Shown here: piece after piece, positions 1 through 6,150 of the stretch | Numbering within the stretch: position 1 is the first letter of the stretch | Layout of the letters: every line of letters begins with the position of its first letter | Assembly (NCBI GenBank): GCA_015068545.1 | Contig: SVKH01000090.1 | Span: 1 to 6,377, forward strand | Direction: 5' to 3' | Length of the DNA stretch: 6,377 bases | From: Oscillospiraceae bacterium | GTDB lineage: Bacteria; Bacillota; Clostridia; UBA1381 | Notes under the pieces: generated by a model | The model's input: the letters and a program-made list of their open reading frames with translations, nothing else | What the model was told of the DNA's origin: nothing | The model's database searches: none | Translations under genes and position numbers: made by a program

Positions 1-445
1 CGTTTTTATCGGTGTTGCAAATAAGGAAACAACCTATAACTGCAAGCAAAAGTCCTATGACTTTGCCTGCGGTTATTTTTTCCTTAAAGAATATTCGCGC
101 CATAATGATTACGAAAAATGGCGATGTGTATAAAAGAATTGCGGCAAGTGACATGGACGCATTCTTTATGGTGTAAAAATAGCAAAAGCCAAATAGCAAA
201 AAGCTAAGTATCCCTGTGCCGAAAAAATACCACCAGTCGCGGATATCTATCTTTAGCTTGCTCCTGTCGGTTATGAGCAGAAATATCAGCATGGATATTG
301 CCGTAACCGAGCTGCGGAAGAATATCATGTCGAAGGTGGAAAGCCCCATTTGGGTGAGATTCCTCACAAAAATGCCGGTGAGCCCCCATAATGTTGCTGC
401 AAGTAACAGTGAGATAGTTGGCAGTGTGTCTTTTTTTATGTTCAT
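1..445 (-). CDS. EamA/DMT-family transporter, N-terminal half (runs off left edge)
   Basis: This is the start of a drug/metabolite-transporter superfamily permease; 148 codons are visible and the C-terminal part lies beyond base 1. The translation begins MNIKKDTLPTISLLLAATLW and shows five hydrophobic segments at about residues 10-30, 38-58, 71-92, 97-119 and 125-143. This is the layout of the first EamA repeat, including the typical ATLWG near the N-terminus, an FxR pair in helix 2 (F42, F43, R44) and the NASMSLAAILLYTSPFF stretch in helix 4. Family members normally have ten helices in two EamA repeats (about 290-300 residues), so roughly half is missing here. The start is fixed by an AAGAGG ribosome binding site (454-459 on the minus strand) 8 nt upstream. 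The gene begins 25 nt after recD2 on the same strand with no terminator between, so the two are probably co-transcribed. DMT substrates cannot be read from sequence; export of an amino acid or small metabolite is only a family-level guess. Confidence 0.9.
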   Translation of the reverse strand, partial: MNIKKDTLPTISLLLAATLWGLTGIFVRNLTQMGLSTFDMIFFRSSVTAISMLIFLLITDRSKLKIDIRDWWYFFGTGILSFLLFGFCYFYTIKNASMSLAAILLYTSPFFVIIMARIFFKEKITAGKVIGLLLAVIGCFLICNTDKN

Positions 446-470
446 TAAAAAAACCTCTTTTTTATTTTTT

Positions 471-2708
471 TCATTCGTTTTCGAGTAGCTTTGCGGTGGA
501 TATAATTCTGTTTTTAAGCCCCGTATACCGCTGCTGTTCATTGTTGTTTTCCACCATTTTTCTGCAGGATTGCTCCGAGCCTACCATAATAACCATGGTT
601 TTGGCTCTGGTTACTGCAGTATAGAGCAGATTTCGGCACATGAGCATAGGTGGGAAATTGCCCATAGGGATGATAACGTATGGAAATTCGCAACCCTGAC
701 TTTTATGCACAGTAATGGCATAGGCAAGGTCCAGACAGTCTAAGTTTTCAAAAAGGTATTCTGTTTCCTTGTCATCATCAAAGATGATTGTCATAGTTTT
801 GTCCGTTACGGAAATTTCCTTAATGATGCCCTGATCACCATTAAATATGCCTTCACCTACTTCACCGTTTGGTCTTTTCCAGACAATGTCGTAGTTGTTT
901 TTGATTTGCATTACCTTGTCCCCTATGCGGAATATGGTTTTGCCGTAGGCATACTCGGTTTTTGCAATGTTAGGTGGATTTATTATAGCTTGTATCTGTT
1001 GGTTTAAATTAACCGAGCCTGCGATTCCCTTTTTTGACGGGGATAAAATCTGGATAGATGTTACCGGATTTATACCGTAGGTGGCAGGCAGTCGGTTTTT
1101 GTACAAATCAAGAATAGTTTCAAGCGCAGTTTCGCCGGAATACCTTTTTAAAAAGAAGAAGTCTTTGGTTTTGTCGGTATAGTCCGGCATTTCGCCATTA
1201 TTTATTCTATGTGCATTGGTTATGATAAGACTTTCCTGTGCCTGACGGAAGATGTTGTTAAGTTTTATCACCGGTATGGTTTCGCTTGCAATAATGTCCT
1301 TTAAAACGTTCCCCGGTGCCACTGATGGAAGCTGGTCTGCATCTCCGGAGAAAATCAGCTTTGCTCCGGTTTTTACTGCTTTTAGGAAGTTGTACATCAG
1401 GCTGATATCCACCATGCTAACTTCATCAACAATTATTACATCGTATGGAAGGGGTGTGTGCTCGTCATAGGAAAAGCTTTGCGCATCCGAGCCTTCGCCG
1501 GATTTTAACCCCAGCAGACGATGAATTGTTTTTGCCTCTATTCCTGTTACCTGAGTCATCCTTTTTGCGGCTCTGCCTGTTGGAGCGCAAAGGGCTATGG
1601 AAAGCTGCATCTCGGAAAGCGTGCGGATAATAGCATTTATGGTAGTGGTTTTTCCTGTTCCGGGACCGCCGGTTATGACAATGCATGAGTTCTCTACCGA
1701 TTCTATCACAGCGTCAATCTGCTCTTTTGCAAAGCTTATGCCCTTTTCCGATTCAATTACACCCAAAATCTTACGGATTTCCTCTGCTTTGAGAGTGAAT
1801 TTGGGAACATTATGGGAAATAGATGAAAGCCTTTGGGCTACAAAAATCTCGGCAGTAAAGAAGGAGTATAGATAGCACACCGTATCTTCGTTTATTTCGG
1901 AGGTGTATATCTGATGCTCCAGTTCCAGTGCTGTTACTCCGTTTTCTGCTTCTTCCATTGATACACCGAGGATTGATACTATTTCTTCTGTCAGCTTTGA
2001 TTTTGGGTAGTAGGAGTGACCATGTGTGTAGCAGATATTATTTAAAAGATATATAATTCCCGATTTTATCCTTAGGAGAGAATTTTTCGGCATTCCCATA
2101 AGATGTGCTATTGTATCCGATGTTTTAAAGGTAATTCCGTTTACTTTGTCCGCCAGTATGTAAGGGTTTTCCTTAATTAGATTAACAGCGTTTCCTCCCA
2201 AGGTTTGATGCACCTTCACCGAAAGCTGGGTGGATATGCCGTATTGCTGCAGGAACATCATAATCCCTTGCATAGACTGGATTTCCAGATATGATTCTCC
2301 TATTTTTATGGCTTTTTCGCGGGAAATGCCCTTTATTTCGGCAAGCCTTTCAGGATTTGTCAGAATGATTTCCAAGGATTCTGTACCAAATAGCGCCACT
2401 ATTTTCTCGGCAGTTTTGCGGCGTATTCCGTATATCACGCCGGAAGAAAGGTACTCCAAAATAGAGCTTTCGTCTGTGGGAAGCACGCATTCGTAGTATT
2501 GAATTTTAAACTGGTCACCATAGGTAGGGTGGAATGTCCAGCTACCTGTAACGTGTACATTTTCACCCTCGCCAAGATAAGGCATATACCCTGTGGCGGC
2601 GAAAAGACCGTCAGTTGGAGAGTCAATTTCGCATACGGTATAGCCGTTATCGGGATTTTGGTATATAATTTCGGTAACTGTCCCGAATATTGTGATTTTT
2701 TCTTCCAT
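471..2708 (-). CDS. recD2: RecD2-type SF1B ATP-dependent DNA helicase
   Basis: This 745-residue protein is a RecD2 (RecD-like, AddAB/RecBC-independent) 5'-3' DNA helicase acting on cytosolic DNA in replication and repair. The length is normal for the family. Residues 1-80 form the N-terminal OB-like domain. Residues 85-180 carry helix-hairpin-helix DNA-binding motifs (for example IKGISREKA near 125-133). The helicase core follows with all SF1 motifs: Q-motif glutamine Q330, Walker A GGPGTGKTTT (347-356, K353), Walker B VDEVSM (427-432), motif III GDADQLPSVAPG (455-466), the arginine motif FRQA (487-490), VHKSQGCEF (667-675) and LLYTAVTRAK (694-703). No catalytic residue is missing. The ATG at 2708 has a GGTGAT ribosome binding site 6 nt upstream (2715-2720) and sits downstream of a good promoter. 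The stop lies 25 nt before the DMT transporter. The family contributes to fork progression and repair in Deinococcus and Bacillus; the role here is inferred from that. Confidence 0.96.
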   Translation of the reverse strand: MEEKITIFGTVTEIIYQNPDNGYTVCEIDSPTDGLFAATGYMPYLGEGENVHVTGSWTFHPTYGDQFKIQYYECVLPTDESSILEYLSSGVIYGIRRKTAEKIVALFGTESLEIILTNPERLAEIKGISREKAIKIGESYLEIQSMQGIMMFLQQYGISTQLSVKVHQTLGGNAVNLIKENPYILADKVNGITFKTSDTIAHLMGMPKNSLLRIKSGIIYLLNNICYTHGHSYYPKSKLTEEIVSILGVSMEEAENGVTALELEHQIYTSEINEDTVCYLYSFFTAEIFVAQRLSSISHNVPKFTLKAEEIRKILGVIESEKGISFAKEQIDAVIESVENSCIVITGGPGTGKTTTINAIIRTLSEMQLSIALCAPTGRAAKRMTQVTGIEAKTIHRLLGLKSGEGSDAQSFSYDEHTPLPYDVIIVDEVSMVDISLMYNFLKAVKTGAKLIFSGDADQLPSVAPGNVLKDIIASETIPVIKLNNIFRQAQESLIITNAHRINNGEMPDYTDKTKDFFFLKRYSGETALETILDLYKNRLPATYGINPVTSIQILSPSKKGIAGSVNLNQQIQAIINPPNIAKTEYAYGKTIFRIGDKVMQIKNNYDIVWKRPNGEVGEGIFNGDQGIIKEISVTDKTMTIIFDDDKETEYLFENLDCLDLAYAITVHKSQGCEFPYVIIPMGNFPPMLMCRNLLYTAVTRAKTMVIMVGSEQSCRKMVENNNEQQRYTGLKNRIISTAKLLENE

Positions 2709-2742
2709 AGCTTTATCACCGCAAATAAATTTTATCCTTTTA

Positions 2743-2771
2743 ATTATACCACAGTTTTCTGCTGACTACAA
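2743..2771 (-). promoter_or_regulatory. sigma-A type promoter of recD2
   Basis: Read on the minus strand, a perfect TATAAT -10 box (2743-2748) is preceded by TGG, giving a TGn extended -10. A TTGTAG -35-like box (2766-2771, three of six consensus bases) lies exactly 17 nt upstream. The predicted start of transcription is near 2736, giving a leader of about 28 nt before the recD2 ATG. The assignment rests on sequence match and position only. Confidence 0.65.
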
Positions 2772-2857
2772 TACTTTTTAGTTAAAGGGTGACGAGATAT
2801 TTAAAAAATGCCGCAATACTTTAGGGTTTTGTATAGACGATATTTTAAGCTTTTATA

Positions 2858-2886
2858 TTGAAATTTCCGTTAGGGTGTGATACAAT
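2858..2886 (+). promoter_or_regulatory. sigma-A type promoter upstream of the micro-ORF and rdgB operon
   Basis: TTGAAA (2858-2863) and TACAAT (2881-2886) are separated by exactly 17 nt, and the -10 is preceded by TGA, giving an extended -10. Each box matches five of six consensus bases. The predicted transcription start is near 2893. The transcript would first meet the small ORF at 2954, then rdgB at 3120 with no evident terminator between, so this is the best candidate for the main promoter of the rdgB-alr operon. Two TATAAT boxes just downstream (2897-2902, 2912-2917) lack good -35 partners. Confidence 0.65.
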
Positions 2887-2953
2887 AAAAAGAGGGTATA
2901 ATTGAGTGTAGTATAATAGTGATTTTTAATAAAAGCTACTGAAAGGAATCATT

Positions 2954-3004
2954 ATGAAGAAAATACTTTTAAGTACAATGACGGTAGAGATACTTGCGCC
3001 ATAA
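2954..3004 (+). CDS. possible 16-residue micro-protein or leader peptide (uncertain)
   Basis: The reading frame encodes MKKILLSTMTVEILAP and then TAA. A purine-rich GAAAGGAA ribosome binding site (2941-2948) lies 5 nt before the ATG, and a strong promoter lies about 70 nt upstream, so the signals for expression are better than chance usually gives. The peptide starts like a signal sequence (Lys-Lys followed by a hydrophobic run) but is far too short to be one with a mature protein. Possible readings are a leader peptide, a stand-alone micro-protein, the stump of a decayed gene, or coincidence. An ATG overlaps the stop (TAATG at 3002-3006) but opens only a 5-codon frame. No homologue is recognised and no function is proposed. 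Confidence 0.25.
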   Translation: MKKILLSTMTVEILAP

Positions 3005-3021
3005 TGAAATGGATAAAATGA

Positions 3022-3049
3022 TATACAAACCATTTTCGAAATTTATAAT
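3022..3049 (+). promoter_or_regulatory. weak promoter-like pair immediately upstream of rdgB
   Basis: A perfect TATAAT (3044-3049) has a TATACA box (3022-3027, four of six consensus bases) 16 nt upstream. Transcription would begin near 3056 and give a leader of about 64 nt before the rdgB ATG. In such A+T-rich DNA a chance TATAAT is common, so this is a possible secondary promoter only. Confidence 0.3.
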
Positions 3050-3119
3050 ATATTACTTATAAAATAAAGTTATAGCCAGCTATTATTGCAGGCAGAAGTT
3101 ACATAGAAAGGAAGATAGT

Positions 3120-3704
3120 ATGAAAATTGTTGCAGCAACCGGTAATAAGGGAAAAATCCGTGAATTTCAGGAGATTTTGGGCAAAATGGATTATGAAGTA
3201 ATTTCCATGAAGGACGTTGGGATAAATGTGGAAATTGAGGAAACAGGCACAACCTTTGCGGAAAATGCTATGCTGAAGGCAAGAGTCGTTGCGTCTATGT
3301 GTGACTATCCTGTGATTGCCGATGATTCCGGACTTTGCGTAGATGCACTGGACGGTGCTCCGGGAATTTATTCTGCCAGATTCGCAGGTGAGGATGCGGA
3401 TGATGCAGAGAGAAACCGACATCTACTGGAGCTGATGGAAGGTAAGGAAAACCGTAAGGCACATTACGTTGCCGCCATAGCCTACATAGGTATGGATGGG
3501 ATGGAATATGTGACGGAAGGCAGAACAGAGGGAGAAATTCAGCTTGCCGAAGAAGGCATGGGTGGATTTGGATACGATCCGCTGTTTTTCAGCACAGAGA
3601 TTGGCAAGTGCTTTGGTCTTGCCACACCGGATGAGAAAAACGAAGTGAGCCATAGAGGCAGAGCACTTCGTAAGTTATACGAAATTTTAGTTAATGAGGA
3701 GTAA
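3120..3704 (+). CDS. rdgB: XTP/dITP diphosphatase (RdgB/HAM1 family)
   Basis: This 194-residue cytosolic enzyme hydrolyses XTP, dITP and ITP to the monophosphate and pyrophosphate, keeping deaminated purines out of DNA and RNA. The family signature is complete: TGNKGKI at 7-13 (phosphate-binding loop), ETGTTFAENAMLKA at 41-54, ADDSGL at 67-72 with the catalytic-position aspartates D68 and D69, PGIYSARFAG at 81-90, GFGYDPLF at 149-156 and the nucleobase-binding SHRGRAL at 177-183. The length is typical. The ATG at 3120 has an AGAAAGGAAG ribosome binding site (3105-3114), and translation opens directly with MKIVAATGNK, the expected N-terminus. It is the first recognisable gene of the rightward operon. 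In many Firmicutes the next gene is a metallophosphatase; here it is a small membrane protein whose ribosome binding site lies inside the last rdgB codons, so the two are probably translationally coupled. Confidence 0.96.
   Translation: MKIVAATGNKGKIREFQEILGKMDYEVISMKDVGINVEIEETGTTFAENAMLKARVVASMCDYPVIADDSGLCVDALDGAPGIYSARFAGEDADDAERNRHLLELMEGKENRKAHYVAAIAYIGMDGMEYVTEGRTEGEIQLAEEGMGGFGYDPLFFSTEIGKCFGLATPDEKNEVSHRGRALRKLYEILVNEE
3696..3701 (+). promoter_or_regulatory. ribosome binding site that fixes the start of the small membrane protein
   Basis: GAGGAG lies within the last codons of rdgB, 7 nt before the ATG at 3709. An in-frame ATG at 3694 exists, but it overlaps this site and has no ribosome binding site of its own at suitable distance, so the start at 3709 is preferred. 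Confidence 0.8.
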
Positions 3705-3708
3705 TAAC

Positions 3709-4221
3709 ATGGATATTTTTTGCGAATATATTGTTAAAAAGAAAACTACACCAAAGGACATGGTAAAAAAGACAGGTATTGTACTTGGAGCATTGGTGCT
3801 GTGCGAGTTGTTTTTGATATTTAATAATCTTCTTTTTGGATTTGGCTTCCTGCTTATTGCAGCTACTGTTTACGGTGCTGTATTCCTTATGAGAAGGTGC
3901 AATATTGAGTACGAATACATCCTTACAAACAGCATTTTAGACATTGATAAAATCTTTGCCAAATCCTCCAGAAAGCGTGCTATGTCCATCGACTTCAAGT
4001 CTGTGGAGGCATTTGGTCTTGCATCAGAGGCACCTTCTTCGCCGGCAACCGAAATAGACCTTGCAGGGGATATAAAGGCGGATAACGTGTACTACGCAGA
4101 ATTTTTCAAAGACGGCGATAAGAAGAGAGTTTACTTCCAACCGAATGAGAAAATTCTGAGAAACTTGCATACCGTAGCGCCAAGAGTGGTACCGCCACAA
4201 AACTGGGTGCCGGAGGAATGA
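3709..4221 (+). CDS. small two-helix membrane protein, DUF6106-like
   Basis: This 170-residue protein has a short charged N-terminus (MDIFCEYIVKKKTTPKDM), two adjacent hydrophobic segments at about residues 22-39 and 41-61 forming a hairpin, a basic MRR stop-transfer, and a mainly hydrophilic C-terminal part. The N-terminal pattern and the stretch EYEYILTNSILDIDKIFAK (67-85) followed by a basic SSRKR recall the clostridial family DUF6106 and, more loosely, bacterial PH-like (YcxB-type) membrane proteins; this is from memory and not searched. Both termini are predicted to be cytosolic by the positive-inside rule. No catalytic motif, cysteine pair or signal peptidase site is apparent. The gene sits 4 nt after rdgB and overlaps acpS by 4 nt (ATGA), so it is expressed with both. 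Its function is unknown; being locked between two core enzymes suggests a conserved housekeeping role but does not define it. Confidence 0.85.
   Translation: MDIFCEYIVKKKTTPKDMVKKTGIVLGALVLCELFLIFNNLLFGFGFLLIAATVYGAVFLMRRCNIEYEYILTNSILDIDKIFAKSSRKRAMSIDFKSVEAFGLASEAPSSPATEIDLAGDIKADNVYYAEFFKDGDKKRVYFQPNEKILRNLHTVAPRVVPPQNWVPEE
4206..4221 (+). promoter_or_regulatory. ATGA stop/start overlap and translation initiation region of acpS
   Basis: The upstream stop TGA (4219-4221) overlaps the acpS ATG (4218-4220). The strongest Shine-Dalgarno match, GGAGG (4212-4216), is only 1 nt from the ATG, too close for normal use, while a weaker GGTG (4206-4209) has 8-nt spacing. Initiation of acpS therefore probably depends on ribosomes terminating on the preceding gene. 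The AcpS N-terminus MIYGIGCD fits the family exactly, so the start itself is secure. Confidence 0.6.
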
Positions 4222-4580
4222 TTTACGGCATAGGTTGCGATATATGCGACATCAATCGGATTGAGGATGCACCGGAAGGTTTTTCCGAAAGGTTCTTTAC
4301 CAAGGATGAGCAGGAGCTTTTTCAAAGTAAAAAGAAACCGTACCAGACAGTTGCGGCTAATTTTGCCGTAAAGGAAGCTTTTTCAAAAGCACTTGGTACG
4401 GGAGTTTCCGGTTTTGGACTTCGGGATGTAGAGGTGCTTCGTGATGAAAAGGGAAAGCCTTACATCAATCTTTTTGGAAATGCCGAAACAGTGTGCAAAA
4501 ATCTTGGTATAGAGAATATTCATGTGTCGATTTCTCATACGGATAAACTGTGTATGGCGTATGTTATTTTGGAAAAATAA
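4218..4580 (+). CDS. acpS: holo-[acyl-carrier-protein] synthase
   Basis: This 120-residue enzyme transfers 4'-phosphopantetheine from coenzyme A to the conserved serine of apo-ACP, activating fatty-acid synthesis in the cytosol. The group I AcpS hallmarks are present: MIYGIGCDI at the N-terminus with the metal-binding Asp (D8), ARG-type contact N13-R14 in DINRI, the FAVKEAFSKALGTG block at 49-62 with metal-binding E53 and K52, GFGLRDVEV at 65-73, and the C-terminal VSISHT at 103-108. The length is at the short end of the usual 118-130. The family acts as a trimer with active sites between subunits. Cysteines at 7 and 10 replace the more usual aliphatic residues but do not touch the catalytic positions. 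The gene is coupled by a 4-nt overlap to the membrane protein before it and followed 46 nt later by nnr, the common Firmicute order acpS - nnr - alr. Confidence 0.95.
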   Translation: MIYGIGCDICDINRIEDAPEGFSERFFTKDEQELFQSKKKPYQTVAANFAVKEAFSKALGTGVSGFGLRDVEVLRDEKGKPYINLFGNAETVCKNLGIENIHVSISHTDKLCMAYVILEK

Positions 4581-4626
4581 AGGGCAGATTGTATAGGAAT
4601 TTTGAATATAATAAAAGAGGTAGTGT

Positions 4627-6126
4627 ATGAAGGTTTGCTTTGCAGAGGAAATGAGAAATGCTGACAAAACAGCCATAGAGGAGTATGGTATTCCGGGAAT
4701 TGTTCTTATGGAAAATGCCGGTGCAGCTTGTGCCCGTGCTATGGAATGTTTTGAAAAAATCACTATCGTCTGCGGCAAAGGGAATAACGCCGGAGACGGA
4801 CTTTGCATAGCAAGGCATCTTGTATCCTGTGGTAAGGACGTGAAGGTTTATCTTGCTATGGGCAGAGAATTTGCCGGTGATGCACTTGTAAATTACAATA
4901 TTTTAACTAATATGAGAGTGGAGATGTACTCCTGCCAAAGTCCGGATTTTGAAATTGACCTTGAAAGATCGGACTGCGTATGCGATGCCATCTTCGGTAC
5001 AGGTATAAAGGGAGAAGTGCCGGAATTTTTGGTAGACGTGATAGAAAAAATTAACAGACTCAGCCGCTATATTCTATCGGTTGATATGCCGTCAGGAGTT
5101 AATGCAGATACCGGAGAAGTGGCAAATGCTGCTGTGAAGGCAGATAAAACCATTACCTTCGCTGCATACAAAATGGGACTTTTGCTTTTCCCGGGATGTG
5201 ACTACGCCGGAAGTATAGAGGTAGCTGATATAACGATTCCCCATGATGCACTTTCTTTAGTAAAGGCAGAAACCGTGGATGAGAATGAGGTTTTGCGCCT
5301 TCTTCCAAAAAGACAGCGTAACTCTCATAAAGGCGACTACGGCAAGGTGTTCGTAATAGGCGGAAGCATGGGTATGGCAGGTGCGGTCACTCTTGCGGCA
5401 AGAGCTGTTTTTAAAAGTGGAGCTGGACTATGCACAGTATGTGTGCCAAAAGAGCTTAACGATATTATACAAAGCTCAGTTGTGGAGGCTACGGTATTTC
5501 CTGCGGATTTTGAAAAGGAACAGGATAAAATAATAGAAAAAATCAAGGATTTTGATGTAGTGCTTTTCGGTAACGGAATAGGTCGGGAAGACTATGTAAA
5601 GGAACTTTTATTTAAAGTGATGGAGAATGTTACCTGTCCTTTGATTATAGATGCAGACGGACTTTTTGCATTAAAGGAAAACCCCGATATGCTGCGTAAT
5701 TGCAGGTCGGAGGTTATGCTAACTCCGCATACCATGGAATTTTCCCGCATTCTGGGAGGAAGTGTAGCTGAGGTGGAAAAAAACAGATGCAGGCTTTCTG
5801 CTGAATTTGCAAAAGAGTACTTTGTGACACTAGTTTTAAAAGGAAATCATACTATAATAACAGCTCCTGATGGAGCTATGTATTTTAATTTGACCGGCAA
5901 CAGCGGTATGGCAACAGCAGGTAGTGGCGATGTGCTTGCCGGTATGGCGGCAGGTCTTGCTCACCGCTGTAAAAGCCTTACCGATGCGGCAAAGCTGGCT
6001 GTTTATCTTCATGGAAAAGCCGGAGATAAAGCGGCATCAATATTTGGGGAAAACGGAATGACTGCAAGTGACATAGTAGATGCCATTCCCCATATATTTC
6101 CTGTGGAAAAAGACGAAAGACTATGA
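4627..6126 (+). CDS. nnr: bifunctional NAD(P)H-hydrate epimerase / ADP-dependent NAD(P)H-hydrate dehydratase
   Basis: This 499-residue two-domain protein repairs NAD(P)HX, the hydrated damage product of NADH and NADPH. Residues 1-210 form the YjeF_N epimerase domain, which interconverts the R and S hydrates: CGKGNNAGDG at 49-58, AIFGTG at 121-126 and SVDMPSGVNADTG at 151-163. Residues 220-495 form the ribokinase-like dehydratase domain, which uses ADP to restore the S form: KGDYGKVFVIGGS at 235-247, NGIGR at 316-320, IDADGL at 341-346, LTPH at 365-368, LKGNHTII at 404-411 and TAGSGDVLAG at 430-439 with the catalytic-position D435. The length is normal for the fused form, and both domains look intact. 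The ATG has an AAAGAGGT ribosome binding site (4614-4621). The gene lies 46 nt after acpS and 24 nt before alr, all in one direction without a visible terminator. The enzyme is expected in the cytosol. Confidence 0.96.
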   Translation: MKVCFAEEMRNADKTAIEEYGIPGIVLMENAGAACARAMECFEKITIVCGKGNNAGDGLCIARHLVSCGKDVKVYLAMGREFAGDALVNYNILTNMRVEMYSCQSPDFEIDLERSDCVCDAIFGTGIKGEVPEFLVDVIEKINRLSRYILSVDMPSGVNADTGEVANAAVKADKTITFAAYKMGLLLFPGCDYAGSIEVADITIPHDALSLVKAETVDENEVLRLLPKRQRNSHKGDYGKVFVIGGSMGMAGAVTLAARAVFKSGAGLCTVCVPKELNDIIQSSVVEATVFPADFEKEQDKIIEKIKDFDVVLFGNGIGREDYVKELLFKVMENVTCPLIIDADGLFALKENPDMLRNCRSEVMLTPHTMEFSRILGGSVAEVEKNRCRLSAEFAKEYFVTLVLKGNHTIITAPDGAMYFNLTGNSGMATAGSGDVLAGMAAGLAHRCKSLTDAAKLAVYLHGKAGDKAASIFGENGMTASDIVDAIPHIFPVEKDERL

Positions 6127-6150
6127 TAAAATAAAAAGGAATTGGATACA

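Larger units (their letters stand above)
2709..3119. other. A+T-rich divergent intergenic region between recD2 and rdgB
   Basis: This spacer of about 410 bp is clearly richer in A+T than the flanking genes and holds the outward-facing control signals of both gene groups. It contains the recD2 promoter (minus strand), a strong plus-strand promoter at 2858-2886, two further TATAAT boxes at 2897-2902 and 2912-2917 without matching -35 boxes, a 16-codon ORF at 2954-3004, and a weaker promoter-like pair at 3022-3049. I found no tRNA, no stable terminator hairpin with a U-run and no recognised riboswitch. Short open stretches without start codons (2782-2880 and 2923-3021 on the plus strand) could be chance or gene remnants. 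Confidence 0.8.

Noticed and set aside
216..624. Plus-strand open frames antisense to the DMT transporter and the recD2 3' end
   Set aside because: The minus-strand frames carry clear transporter and helicase motifs; the plus frames are mirror images of hydrophobic and low-complexity codons.
2435..2719. Minus-strand open frame of 94 codons overlapping the recD2 start in another frame
   Set aside because: It overlaps the well-supported recD2 N-terminus and shows no family motif; it is a frame shadow.
2499..2765. Plus-strand open frame of 88 codons across the recD2 start and promoter
   Set aside because: It lies antisense to the intact recD2 N-terminus and its promoter, has no good ribosome binding site and no recognisable domain.
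2808..2861. 17-codon plus-strand frame beginning MPQYFRVLY
   Set aside because: It has no ribosome binding site at suitable spacing and lies upstream of the plus-strand promoter start, so it would not be transcribed from it.
2920..2940. Hairpin AGT..TTTT/AAAA..ACT as a terminator or attenuator
   Set aside because: The stem is broken by mismatches, is nearly all A-T pairs, and has no following U-run.
4589..4612. Possible internal promoter before nnr (TATAAT at 4607-4612)
   Set aside because: There is no -35 box at 15-19 nt, and the start site would fall on the nnr ribosome binding site; the TATAAT is likely chance.
4383..4818. Two minus-strand open frames (141 and 84 codons) antisense to acpS and nnr
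   Set aside because: Both are antisense to genes with complete family motifs and have no ribosome binding site or domain of their own.
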